This document shows, piece after piece, positions 1 through 5,546 of a stretch of 22,668 bases of DNA. The position numbers and the translations under genes were made by a program. The stretch comes from a virus, in the IMG/VR virus record IMGVR_UViG_3300037245_002409, positions 1-22,668 of that record. The stretch is one strand, 5' to 3'. The notes under the pieces are model-generated. The model was not told the DNA's origin and did no database searches. It worked only from the letters and a program-made list of their open reading frames with translations. Each line of letters starts with the position of its first letter. The stretch's first letter is position 1.

Positions 1-3
1 ATA

Positions 4-1398
4 TCAATACCCCGTTATAGGTGAGCGTCCGGTGAGGTTCACGAACTCGTCGTAGTCTTCTTCATCGTCGTCGTAATAGGTTACGCCATCGGCCTTGGTG
101 ATTCGGGAGTTGTCAAACATAAACAGGCGAGTGGCTGGATACTGGATAGCATCATGAATGTGCGAGTATTCATTCTTGATCGCCTCTTCAACGAACATCC
201 CTGGCATATTTTTGATCTCCCGAAAAGCATAACCACCATCAAAACCCTGGATAATCATCGGGCATTCATTGTAATCAATCAACAGCCCTGGACCTTTGTT
301 ACGTAAAGATGTAAGACGACCAGCGACCGACTCCCGGCGAACCTTCCAAGTTTGAACACCGTCGATAGGCCAGATCTCTTGGCCCATCTCTCTGGCTTTA
401 AGAATTGTGTATGCTCTGGCTGTCATCTTGATGCTGTCCCTGTTTTGTCCATCTGGGTCAGCATAGTCAACAAAGGTGCATTCCGGGGGCAGGTTGAGAT
501 TACTCCAGAGGATTACGGCCTCAGTTGCTTCCTGGATACCAACATCGAAGAAGCACATTTCTTTAAAAAGCTGCCATTGGCCAGTTGGTGTTAGGTGAGT
601 GAATACGACCGCTGGAGAAAGGCCGGTGTTGTCCCAGCCACGAATGATCTTGGTCGGTTGGGTTGGTCGGAGACTAACTTCTGGATCGGCTACGTGAACT
701 CTGTGACTGAACTCAGGATAGATACGTTTACCAATAATCGAGTCGAAGGAGCATTCATATTCTCGTGCGTACTCCTCCTCGGTCATAATAGATCGAGCAT
801 CGGCAAGCTCATCTTGCGGGATTATGCCAGTTTCACTACCCTTCAGAATTGCCCAGTACCAACTTGGAGAGGCTTGAGCATATTGGAGCTTTTTGAAGAA
901 ATCATTACGGCCATTCGGAGTACCACTGAAAATCACCCACCCGCCACGGTCACTTACCGCTGGTCGAAGGATGGATGAGAAGATCGTTGAGTTACATTGA
1001 GCGTACTCGTCAAGGACAGCGCCATCACAATAAATACCACGAATAGCATTGGGATTGTCAGCACCGAATAGTCGGATCTGTGAGCCGTTCGGGAGATTGA
1101 CGCGAGTTTCTGATTCACTATAAGTTCGACCGGGGATGGGATCAGTAAATCGTTTTAGGTAATCCCATGCGAGGGTTTTGGCTTGTTTCAGGAAGGGAGC
1201 GATATAAACGTAGCGGCCATCGGGGAGTGGGCAGGTCATTGCCCGTTTGATGAGTTGGTTCAGGAGCATAACGGTCTTGCCCCAACGACGATGGATGACC
1301 ACGACAGAAAATCGATGGGCATCCAGTTCTTTGTGCATGGCCGCTTGTTGCTTACGAGGGACGTAAGGGATACGGACTATTTGGTCTTTGGTGGTCAT
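4..1398 (-). CDS. terL: Terminase large subunit (TerL), DNA-packaging ATPase/nuclease
   Basis: This is the packaging motor that pumps the genome into procapsids and cuts the concatemer. The 464-residue length is normal for TerL. The N-terminal ATPase shows a Walker A-like HRRWGKT at residues 36-42, a Walker B ending in LDE (D130, E131) and a coupling motif SGTP at 158-161. The C-terminal RNase H-like nuclease shows acidic residues in RGWD (D256), in VDYADPD (about 310) and in HIHDA (about 415). Its ATG overlaps the stop of the 49-residue gene upstream (ATGA). The small terminase candidate lies just before that, the usual order. Identity is firm; the packaging type (cos, pac or direct repeats) cannot be read from this. 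Confidence 0.96.
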   Translation of the reverse strand: MTTKDQIVRIPYVPRKQQAAMHKELDAHRFSVVVIHRRWGKTVMLLNQLIKRAMTCPLPDGRYVYIAPFLKQAKTLAWDYLKRFTDPIPGRTYSESETRVNLPNGSQIRLFGADNPNAIRGIYCDGAVLDEYAQCNSTIFSSILRPAVSDRGGWVIFSGTPNGRNDFFKKLQYAQASPSWYWAILKGSETGIIPQDELADARSIMTEEEYAREYECSFDSIIGKRIYPEFSHRVHVADPEVSLRPTQPTKIIRGWDNTGLSPAVVFTHLTPTGQWQLFKEMCFFDVGIQEATEAVILWSNLNLPPECTFVDYADPDGQNRDSIKMTARAYTILKAREMGQEIWPIDGVQTWKVRRESVAGRLTSLRNKGPGLLIDYNECPMIIQGFDGGYAFREIKNMPGMFVEEAIKNEYSHIHDAIQYPATRLFMFDNSRITKADGVTYYDDDEEDYDEFVNLTGRSPITGY

Positions 1399-1544
1399 AC
1401 CTTTGAGCTATCGATCTCTGCCAAAAGAAAATCAATGAATTTCAGCAACTTCAGTTTTTGTCCTCTTGGCTTTAAATCATCTTCAGTCTCTTCTTTTATA
1501 CAATTGGTGTATTCTCTTATAAATTCCACTGTTAATTCAATCAT
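1395..1544 (-). CDS. Small protein of unknown function between terminase genes (49 aa)
   Basis: A 49-codon reading frame starting MIELTVEF and ending DSSKV. It has a textbook ribosome-binding site, GAGGAG, about 7 bases before the ATG. Its TGA overlaps the TerL start (ATGA), so the two are probably translationally coupled. The product is helical and charged, with no signal peptide or membrane segment. I recognise no family. The position between the small and large terminase genes suggests a packaging or late function, but that is inference only. Confidence 0.75.
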   Translation of the reverse strand: MIELTVEFIREYTNCIKEETEDDLKPRGQKLKLLKFIDFLLAEIDSSKV

Positions 1545-1582
1545 TTTTATCTCCTCTATAGGATTTTATCTAGGGTGTGCTA

Positions 1583-1942
1583 TTAATCATCATCCTCAAG
1601 GGCAAGGGACTGAGCCACTGAGGCGACTGCTGATTGGGAAACATCGACATCTTTTTCAGTTAATTTCGCTGGATCATTCAGGCCACCCTCCCAGATGAAG
1701 CGCATCGGGCCACCGTCTGGAGCTGAGTGAGTAGCCTCCACTTGTTTCGGGACCAGCTTAGGTAGGATGTCGCGGTAAAAGATTCGTTTATTGGCGGTGT
1801 TGGAATCGATCCATTCTATGAAGCCCTGATCACCCCCTAACTTAGCAAAGACGGACTCCATCGACTGACGAAGGTTTTTAGGCTTTTCGTCTGGAGTTGG
1901 TTGTTCCTCGTCTGTGATTGGTGGTTCTGTCAATTTAGTCAC
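1583..1942 (-). CDS. Putative terminase small subunit
   Basis: 119 residues. The N-terminus is proline- and acid-rich. The core reads KLGGDQGFIEWID, then a helix with FYRDILPKLVPKQVEA, followed by a low-complexity acidic tail ending in EDDD. The pattern 'LGG..gfi.W......F Y..ilpKLvPk.veA' is what I know from small phage proteins encoded directly before terL and annotated as small terminase or DNA-recognition subunits. The assignment rests on that resemblance and on the position. The start is a GTG at 1942, overlapping the 3' end of the lipoprotein gene by 8 bases; the next in-frame ATG would remove 27 residues. Confidence 0.6.
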   Translation of the reverse strand: MTKLTEPPITDEEQPTPDEKPKNLRQSMESVFAKLGGDQGFIEWIDSNTANKRIFYRDILPKLVPKQVEATHSAPDGGPMRFIWEGGLNDPAKLTEKDVDVSQSAVASVAQSLALEDDD

Positions 1943-2123
1943 TCAGGCACTCAATAATAATCCGATTAGGGGCAGTTATTGAGTCAGTAGCTGCTTGTGC
2001 TGCTACGCGCGCCATAGGATCTAAATCGCAAAATCTTTGTGTTATTTTAAATCCTTGTTCGTTTATACCAGCACAACCAGAGATAAAAGCTACAAGAAAC
2101 AAGATAGAAATGATTTTACACAT
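1935..2123 (-). CDS. Small phage lipoprotein
   Basis: 62 residues with a type II signal peptide: MCKIISILFLVAF, then the lipobox ISGC. Lipidation would fall on Cys17, leaving a mature part of about 46 residues with two more cysteines. The motif CDLDP...R and the ending TAPNRIIIEC look like a recurring class of short phage lipoproteins. It could be an outer-membrane spanin, since lysis genes often sit beside terminase genes, but no inner-membrane spanin partner is visible and the mature part is not proline-rich. AAGGAG lies 8 bases before the ATG. It is the first gene of the terminase transcript. Confidence 0.7.
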   Translation of the reverse strand: MCKIISILFLVAFISGCAGINEQGFKITQRFCDLDPMARVAAQAATDSITAPNRIIIECLSD

Positions 2124-2178
2124 AATTGATCTCCTTTTTATCTATAAATTATTGTGGAATGATTTTAATCATAAGATA

Positions 2179-2207
2179 AGTGTAGCATGAATGAGGGTGA
2201 GAGTCAA
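2179..2207 (-). promoter_or_regulatory. Sigma-70 promoter, leftward, for the lipoprotein-terminase operon
   Basis: On the minus strand, TTGACT (2207-2202), a 17-base spacer, then TACACT (2184-2179), with TG one base before the -10 (extended -10). The predicted start is near 2172, about 50 bases before the lipoprotein ATG. It shares the CCATTGACT core with the promoter at 2448-2476. Confidence 0.7.
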
Positions 2208-2221
2208 TGGAAAAACACTTA

Positions 2222-2404
2222 TTAGCCTTGGACTGATCCATCTTCTGGGGTATGAAGATTTCTAACTACCGACATAAGCTCAAAAACACCTAGTAGTGGT
2301 TTAAGCGGGTTCTTACTGTGGTGTGCTCGTCTAATCCCCAGTTTGTTGTGCTTCCACCTAAATACAAACTCATTTCTTTCATACTTGTACGTTGGGTATA
2401 ACAT
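2222..2404 (-). CDS. Small basic protein, unknown function (60 aa)
   Basis: A 60-residue, lysine/arginine/histidine-rich protein starting MLYPTYKYERNEF. It has no signal peptide or membrane helix. A GGAGAG ribosome-binding site lies 5 bases before the ATG, and a strong dedicated promoter lies 45-70 bases upstream, which together support a real gene. No family is recognised. The high positive charge would allow nucleic-acid binding, but no motif shows it. Confidence 0.6.
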   Translation of the reverse strand: MLYPTYKYERNEFVFRWKHNKLGIRRAHHSKNPLKPLLGVFELMSVVRNLHTPEDGSVQG

Positions 2405-2420
2405 ACACTCTCCTTTTCGT

Positions 2421-2457
2421 CCTATATGCTGATGTCCTTAGGACTTAAGTATATAGG
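2421..2457. promoter_or_regulatory. Nested palindrome over the -10 and start site (possible operator)
   Basis: The outer arms CCTATAT (2421-2427) and ATATAGG (2451-2457) and the inner arms GTCC (2434-2437) and GGAC (2441-2444) share the same centre, position 2439. The element overlaps the -10 box and the predicted start at about 2441. In the transcript the inner arms would form a hairpin at the extreme 5' end. It could be a repressor site or a 5' stabilising stem-loop. Confidence 0.4.
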
Positions 2458-2476
2458 ATAAACTACATAAAGTCAA
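2448..2476 (-). promoter_or_regulatory. Sigma-70 promoter, leftward, for the 60-residue gene
   Basis: On the minus strand, TTGACT (2476-2471), a 17-base spacer, then TATACT (2453-2448): five of six matches to consensus in each box with ideal spacing. The predicted start is near 2441. The -35 box begins only 10 bases after the tRNA 3' end, so the RNA unit and this gene are separate transcription starts. Confidence 0.75.
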
Positions 2477-2485
2477 TGGAAAAGT

Positions 2486-2561
2486 TGGTAGGGGTGGAAG
2501 GATTCAAACCTTCGACATCACGCTTATCGAGCGCGCGCTCTAGCCACTGAGCTACACCCCT
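2486..2561 (-). tRNA. tRNA-Ile (anticodon GAT), CCA encoded, unusual C33
   Basis: A full cloverleaf reads on the minus strand. The acceptor AGGGGTG pairs with CACCCCT. The D arm is GCTC/GAGC with loop AGTGGCTA. The anticodon stem is CGCGC/GCGTG (one G-T pair) with loop TCGATAA. The T arm is GAAGG/CCTTC with loop TTTGAAT. A73 is followed by encoded CCA. The loop places GAT at 34-36, giving isoleucine. Position 33, almost always U, is C here (the loop starts TC where CT is usual). It is transcribed from the promoter at 2712-2740 behind two other structured elements, so 5' processing by RNase P would be needed. Confidence 0.9.
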
Positions 2562-2573
2562 ATTTTATTGTCG

Positions 2574-2630
2574 CCTCGGACTCCGTGTTTGCACACTCGA
2601 CTTCAGCTGCTCTGGCCACTTAGCCCGAGG
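2574..2630 (-). ncRNA. Shrunken tRNA-like element
   Basis: Closed by a perfect 6-bp stem, CCTCGG (minus, 2630-2625) with CCGAGG (2579-2574). The next segment, GCTAAGTGGCCAGAGC, matches the D arm of the adjacent tRNA-Ile at 14 of 16 positions. A GTGT-GCAA-ACAC hairpin sits where a T arm would be. The total is 57 bases, and no proper anticodon stem can be built. It is either a decayed tRNA or a minimal tRNA mimic. It lies 12 bases before the tRNA-Ile in the same predicted transcript. Confidence 0.45.
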
Positions 2631-2645
2631 ACTTTTATTATCAAG

Positions 2646-2667
2646 CACCGAGCGACCAACCCCGGTG
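2646..2667 (-). ncRNA. GC-rich hairpin near the 5' end of the RNA transcript
   Basis: On the minus strand, CACCGGG, the 8-base loop GTTGGTCG, then CTCGGTG: a 7-bp stem including one G-T pair. It is preceded by a second imperfect stem, CCTTC...GAAGG (roughly 2668-2688), whose loop contains CTTAAAT, which resembles an anticodon loop. No T-tract follows, so it is not a normal terminator. It may be part of another decayed tRNA-like unit; no complete cloverleaf could be drawn. Confidence 0.35.
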
Positions 2668-2711
2668 GCCTTCCCATTTAAGTGAAGGACTTCAAGTTAA
2701 GCTACTATTTG

Positions 2712-2740
2712 ACTATATCATATAAGAACTTGAATGTAAA
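2712..2740 (-). promoter_or_regulatory. Strong extended -10 promoter for the tRNA/RNA unit
   Basis: On the minus strand, TTTACA (2740-2735), a 17-base spacer, then TATAGT (2717-2712), with TG one base before the -10. Both boxes match consensus at five of six positions. The predicted start is near 2705, just before the first structured element. The first 200 bases transcribed contain RNA structure and no gene. Confidence 0.75.
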
Positions 2741-2955
2741 GCTAAAAATCAAACAAATTTTGTCTGTCGGTATCTCACCCCCAACTCGCGACTACCCCCA
2801 GGGGGGTCTATGCCGACTTGGCATTTGGCGTTTGCACATAGTTTGAAATTGATTATCATTACCACCTATGCCGATGGGCCTGGAGATGAGCAACCAGAGC
2901 CGGTCAATTATTTTAGAGGTGACCTTTGGGTTTTGGGGATCGTAGACAAAGAGAG
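2741..2955. other. Non-coding stretch with short repeats
   Basis: I see no convincing gene here. It contains a G/C block (ACCCCC at 2794-2799 facing GGGGGT at 2802-2807, too tight to form a normal hairpin loop) and a direct repeat CTATGCCGA at 2808-2816 and 2866-2874. A 36-codon leftward frame at 2749-2859 has two cysteines (CANAKC) but only a badly spaced ribosome-binding site, and was not accepted as a gene. Confidence 0.5.
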
Positions 2956-2980
2956 GCCCATCACCAACTAGGTGATGGGC
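2956..2980 (-). terminator. Hairpin after the 53-residue gene, probable terminator
   Basis: Perfect 10-bp inverted repeat GCCCATCACC / GGTGATGGGC with a 5-base loop, 16 bases after the stop of the 53-residue gene. On the minus strand it is followed by CTCTCTTTG, a weak T-rich tail, so factor-independent termination may be inefficient. The arms contain the same CCATCACC word as the repeats at 3360-3432, so a protein-binding role is also possible. Confidence 0.5.
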
Positions 2981-2996
2981 TGATGTAGTGGGCTGT

Positions 2997-3158
2997 TTAG
3001 TAGCGCTTCATGTACCCACGTCTAGAGACAATGATCCATGCTAGGCTAAGGCGGATAATCATTTCGCCTTTGCTGTTGAGTTCGTGACCAAGGACAGTAT
3101 GGGCTATAGAATCGTTGAATCTGTCGAGCTGTCTAATTTGCGTGGCTGTCGCTTCCAT
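2997..3158 (-). CDS. Small protein in the control region (53 aa)
   Basis: A 53-codon frame, MEATATQIRQLDRF...RRGYMKRY. It has AAAGG about 8 bases before the ATG, its own TTGACA-16-TATTGT promoter 25-60 bases upstream, and a hairpin after the stop: a complete single-gene transcription unit. The product is a short amphipathic helical protein with a basic C-terminus and no membrane segment long enough to be sure of. Given its place beside a palindromic operator-like site, it could be a small regulator, but no helix-turn-helix can be claimed. Confidence 0.65.
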   Translation of the reverse strand: MEATATQIRQLDRFNDSIAHTVLGHELNSKGEMIIRLSLAWIIVSRRGYMKRY

Positions 3159-3188
3159 GATGATCGCCTTTCGTCTTGAGTTGATTTA

Positions 3189-3216
3189 ACAATAGCATAC
3201 CGTCAACCAGTGTCAA
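3189..3216 (-). promoter_or_regulatory. Sigma-70 promoter, leftward, for the 53-residue gene
   Basis: On the minus strand, TTGACA (3216-3211), a 16-base spacer, then TATTGT (3194-3189), with TG one base before the -10. The -35 box is a perfect consensus. The predicted start is near 3182, 24 bases before the ATG. The palindrome at 3238-3258 lies just upstream of the -35 box. Confidence 0.7.
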
Positions 3217-3237
3217 GCATTTATTTTATTTTATTTA

Positions 3238-3258
3238 AAGTGTATACTGTATACACTT
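3238..3258. promoter_or_regulatory. Perfect 21-bp palindrome (operator-like)
   Basis: AAGTGTATAC (3238-3247), a central T, and GTATACACTT (3249-3258): 10-bp arms with no mismatch. This is the geometry of a dimeric repressor or initiator site. It lies between the leftward promoter at 3189-3216 and the repeats at 3280-3550. No obvious DNA-binding partner is encoded in this window. Confidence 0.6.
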
Positions 3259-3294
3259 GGTGACTGGCGTTTGACTAGGTAATGTGATAATGCC

Positions 3295-3319
3295 CCTATA
3301 TAGTGAGTTTGAAAAAAAA
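3295..3319 (-). repeat. Left copy of a 25-bp inverted repeat with CACTATATAGG core
   Basis: Read on the minus strand it is an A/T-rich lead followed by CTCACTATATAGG. The copy at 3525-3549 reads outward in the opposite direction with 23 of 25 bases identical. The CTCACTATA..GG word resembles the core of T7-type phage RNA polymerase promoters. No such polymerase gene is in this window, so the promoter reading is only a hypothesis. Confidence 0.55.
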
Positions 3320-3359
3320 TTTTTGCAAAACTTTATTTCAAATGCTGATCGGCAGATAT

Positions 3360-3432
3360 GGTGATGGTAGAGAGATGAAGAGCAAAGGGTTGATAAACCA
3401 TCACCTCTAGTCCATCACCTCCAAACCATCAC
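3360..3432. repeat. CCATCACC iterons, 14-bp period, plus one inverted copy
   Basis: Direct copies begin at 3398, 3412 and 3426, exactly 14 bp apart (the third is CCATCACT). An inverted copy GGTGATGG lies at 3360-3367. The same word forms both arms of the hairpin at 2956-2980. Regular spacing close to 1.3 helical turns and the neighbouring AT-rich tract suggest initiator or regulator binding sites. Confidence 0.6.
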
Positions 3433-3524
3433 TAAACAACGTATTCAACAGTTTACTGAACAATAACACTAGCTTAATGTGATAATACGTAAATACGTTG
3501 TCAACTAGTATTTTATTTTAATAA

Positions 3525-3549
3525 TTTTTTTTTAAATTCACTATATAGG
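3525..3549 (+). repeat. Right copy of the 25-bp inverted repeat
   Basis: Plus strand: a T-run, then AAATTCACTATATAGG. It is the mate of 3295-3319 in opposite orientation, separated by 205 bases, and both point outward. It could direct rightward transcription toward 3749 if a phage RNA polymerase exists elsewhere in the genome. About 190 bases separate it from the first rightward gene, with only the sigma-70 promoter in between. Confidence 0.55.
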
Positions 3550-3672
3550 ATAGTATTTAGTCATTGAGTGTAAGTGTATGAAATGACTGCATAAATATTT
3601 TGGCCTGATATTTGCACTACTATGAATTAAGCAGAGCAGCAAAAGAAATATAAATTTATCGTATTTATTTAC

Positions 3673-3700
3673 TTGACACCCTGGTAGTCAATGATATAAA
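3673..3700 (+). promoter_or_regulatory. Strong sigma-70 promoter for the rightward early block
   Basis: TTGACA (3673-3678), a 16-base spacer, then TATAAA (3695-3700), with TG one base before the -10. The -35 box is perfect and the -10 is five of six. The predicted start is near 3707, about 42 bases before the first rightward ATG. No other strong rightward promoter was found before 8610, so this one probably drives the entire block. Confidence 0.8.
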
Positions 3701-3748
3701 TAGAGCATAGAAAATAAAGTTGTTTAAATATTAGCCTGGAGAATAATT

Positions 3749-4156
3749 ATGTTACCTTTTAAAAAGATTTACCACACTACATTAACAAACGAAATTAACC
3801 CTGGTGACCTGGACTGTATAAAAGAGGCTCACGCCCAGGGCTTTAAAGTGATCTTTTGTAACAGTATTTATAGCCATAAAAACGACTGTATCTTGTTTAA
3901 AGGATGTCCCTATTGTGAAACTGAATCAGGTATAAGACCTGAAAAAAGAAGAGGCCATATAGCTTATAAAGGTGGTTTTTATACATGTAGTTATTGTGGA
4001 TTTTTTGAAATAATTCTTGAGTATGCCGCCTCCTCTATTAAACACTGGTTGAAAGCATATCAAGAATTCAACCTAGGTGATGACAGAGCTTTAGAGGTAG
4101 CACTAGCAGAAGCCTACTCTGCAACTGAGTATATTCTAAACGGAGGCTCACAATGA
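3749..4156 (+). CDS. Zinc-ribbon protein, first gene of the early block
   Basis: 135 residues. Two CxxC knuckles, CPYC (53-56) and CSYC (80-83), form a probable zinc ribbon. The N-terminal half holds further cysteines (23, 37, 47) and the C-terminal half is helical. No enzyme motif is seen. GGAG lies 8 bases before the ATG. Its TGA overlaps the next ATG. As the first gene after a strong host-type promoter it is likely among the earliest phage products. The function is unknown; it could bind nucleic acid or a host protein. Confidence 0.75.
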   Translation: MLPFKKIYHTTLTNEINPGDLDCIKEAHAQGFKVIFCNSIYSHKNDCILFKGCPYCETESGIRPEKRRGHIAYKGGFYTCSYCGFFEIILEYAASSIKHWLKAYQEFNLGDDRALEVALAEAYSATEYILNGGSQ

Positions 4157-4317
4157 AATACATGACTCTTCACATGATCTGGCGGCTGTTCTATGAAGCC
4201 TTTATAATTGCCGCCTTTGTCACCACTGCATTAATCGCTGCCATTACCGCCTGTATGGCCTCAGGCAGTGGCGTTCTTGCCCTTTGGCTCGCCAGCATCA
4301 TTACTGAGAGGTATTAA
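4153..4317 (+). CDS. Two-helix membrane peptide (54 aa)
   Basis: A 54-codon frame overlapping the previous gene by 4 bases (ATGA) and ending 2 bases before the next ATG. A hydrophobic helix at about 14-36 (FYEAFIIAAFVTT...) and a second short one at about 40-50 (VLALWLASII) predict an inner-membrane peptide. GGAGG sits about 6 bases upstream. Unknown function. Confidence 0.7.
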   Translation: MKYMTLHMIWRLFYEAFIIAAFVTTALIAAITACMASGSGVLALWLASIITERY

Positions 4318-4319
4318 CT

Positions 4320-4748
4320 ATGAACAAGGAACTACAAGAACTATTCGCAATTCTCCACAAAGCCAAGGTCATTAAACAACGGGAGATAGATTTTACCATT
4401 AACAAAAACAATGAGAGAGCCAGGTATAATTGTTTCGGTTTTGCTCTCTATATGCTAGGACTATCCCAGCGGTTGTTTTGGATGAATAGTTTTGATGGCA
4501 CAGAGACACTACTGGAGCAATGCACAGCCCCGGTCAATGATGCTCTACAAATCGGTGATATAGCTGTTTATAGATCTTATGGTGATTTGCAGCACCTTGC
4601 ACTAATAACCGATCCCGTTACAGAAGCCATGCTTCACAAGCCCGGTGGTTATCCTTTAGTCGCTGGATCTCGGGCTAACATGCACAAAGTATGGGATTAC
4701 GGCAAGCTGGTAGAATACCGCCGGTCAACTCTAACAATAACCCATTAA
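4320..4748 (+). CDS. Papain-like (NlpC/P60- or CHAP-type) fold protein
   Basis: 142 residues. The sequence has the landmarks of the papain-like amidase fold: YNCFGFAL with Cys38, then IGDIAVYRS at 78-86, then QHLALI with His92 and HKPGG near 106. This order, Cys on a helix, then GDi.vy, then H.a.i on a strand, is typical of NlpC/P60 and CHAP domains. It has no signal peptide and sits in the early block, so it is unlikely to be the lysin; an intracellular protease, amidase or acyltransferase-like role against a host target is more plausible. GAGAGG lies before the ATG. Catalytic activity is inferred, not shown. Confidence 0.6.
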   Translation: MNKELQELFAILHKAKVIKQREIDFTINKNNERARYNCFGFALYMLGLSQRLFWMNSFDGTETLLEQCTAPVNDALQIGDIAVYRSYGDLQHLALITDPVTEAMLHKPGGYPLVAGSRANMHKVWDYGKLVEYRRSTLTITH

Positions 4749-4765
4749 CGCAAGAGGTACTAAAT

Positions 4766-5029
4766 ATGAAACGCTATTATAAAGACGTGTATTATGAGCC
4801 GACATTTAAGCTAGTAACAACAGAAGAGTATCACTACGACCTGGAAGTTCATACGCTCATTGATCCACCCCGCGACATTGACTTGCCGACCGCTCGCCGG
4901 GTATGCACCGCCAGTGTTCACCCTGACGATATGGATCAAATCAGATTCTTCGAACGCTACGCTGATGAACAAATCATCAAGGCAATAAGCTTATTGGATT
5001 ATTGCGATTACTACATCGTGGAGGTTTAG
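4766..5029 (+). CDS. Acidic/tyrosine-rich small protein, unknown function (87 aa)
   Basis: Start chosen at 4766, where AGAGG lies 8 bases upstream; the frame stays open further 5' but that part overlaps the preceding gene. The protein begins MKRYYKDVYYEPTF and ends DYCDYYIVEV. It is soluble and rich in Asp, Glu and Tyr. No family recognised. It ends one base before the next ATG, consistent with one polycistronic message. Confidence 0.65.
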   Translation: MKRYYKDVYYEPTFKLVTTEEYHYDLEVHTLIDPPRDIDLPTARRVCTASVHPDDMDQIRFFERYADEQIIKAISLLDYCDYYIVEV

Positions 5030-5030
5030 C

Positions 5031-5282
5031 ATGCCTGAACATGGCTGGTATAAATGTTATGTTAACAGCCTCTCTATCGGTAAAGTCATTGGTCGAGTAC
5101 ACTCTACCCCTAGAGGTAACGACGTGTTTTCTTTCGTGGATAAGCGCGGTTGGTCGGCCACTGTGCCGACTGCTAATATGCTGGAGCCTGTCCGTTTTCA
5201 TCTTTCACATATTCAACAACATCTGGAGCTTAATCATGGGACAAACAAAAACAACCAAAACCATCGAACGCAAGCGCAATAG
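5031..5282 (+). CDS. Small protein, unknown function (83 aa)
   Basis: Starts MPEHGWYKCYVNSL, with GGAGG 7 bases before the ATG. The N-terminal 50 residues look like a small beta-rich domain; the C-terminal tail is rich in His, Asn and Gln and overlaps the next gene in another frame over 47 bases, so the tail is probably under weak constraint. No family recognised. Confidence 0.65.
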   Translation: MPEHGWYKCYVNSLSIGKVIGRVHSTPRGNDVFSFVDKRGWSATVPTANMLEPVRFHLSHIQQHLELNHGTNKNNQNHRTQAQ

Positions 5283-5412
5283 AACCTCACATCGTGCCGG
5301 TCAATTTGGCGTAAACATCACGCATCGGAATAAGTGCCGCCGACTGAAGCGACACTTGCGCCATCACCCGGAAGATCAAGCCGCCCGTAAAGCTTTGTCG
5401 AGGTACTCATGA
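5236..5412 (+). CDS. Very basic small protein (58 aa)
   Basis: Starts MGQTKTTKTIERKR. GGAGC lies 6 bases before the ATG inside the previous gene. About a third of the residues are Lys, Arg or His, with a core NKCRRLKRHLRHHPED that should form a basic helix. It is likely to bind nucleic acid, but there is no recognised family. Its TGA overlaps the next start (ATGA). Confidence 0.65.
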   Translation: MGQTKTTKTIERKRNRTSHRAGQFGVNITHRNKCRRLKRHLRHHPEDQAARKALSRYS

Positions 5413-5546
5413 GATGGAAAGTGCTTATAAAAGGAGTTTGTGCAATTATTATTGCTAACACACTAGGCTATGATGTAACGACGCTTGAGTGGTGGGCAAT
5501 ATATGTATCAATAGGTGTGCTTGCAAACATAGACACTATAGTATAA
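5409..5546 (+). CDS. Small membrane peptide (45 aa)
   Basis: A 45-codon frame, MRWKVLIKGVCAIII...LANIDTIV, overlapping the previous stop by 4 bases. Two hydrophobic stretches (residues 5-19 and 28-40) flank a short acidic loop. Probably an inner-membrane peptide of unknown function. There is no strong ribosome-binding site of its own, so translation is probably coupled. Confidence 0.55.
   Translation: MRWKVLIKGVCAIIIANTLGYDVTTLEWWAIYVSIGVLANIDTIV

Larger units (their letters stand above)
3238..3560. other. Candidate replication origin / divergent control region
   Basis: A gene-free block. From left to right it has the 21-bp palindrome, TAATGTGATAAT at 3280-3291 (repeated at 3475-3486), the left 25-bp inverted repeat, and the 14-bp iterons. 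It continues with an inverted pair CAACGTATT (3437-3445) / AATACGTTG (3492-3500), a very AT-rich tract (about 3505-3540) and the right 25-bp inverted repeat. Iterons beside an AT-rich element between divergent transcription units are typical of origins. No initiator protein is recognised, and the role is inferred. Confidence 0.45.

Noticed and set aside
352-1698. Several rightward open frames of 80-171 residues
   Set aside because: They are antisense to TerL and the small terminase candidate, have no ribosome-binding sites and show no domain-like sequence.
2749-2859. 36-codon leftward frame with CANAKC, resembling the start of a zinc-binding protein
   Set aside because: The purine-rich site is only two bases from the ATG, no promoter precedes it, and the downstream half lacks the second cysteine pair.
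3360-3432. The regular CCATCACC repeats as a CRISPR array
   Set aside because: Repeat units are 8 bp with 6-bp gaps, far too short for CRISPR repeats and spacers.
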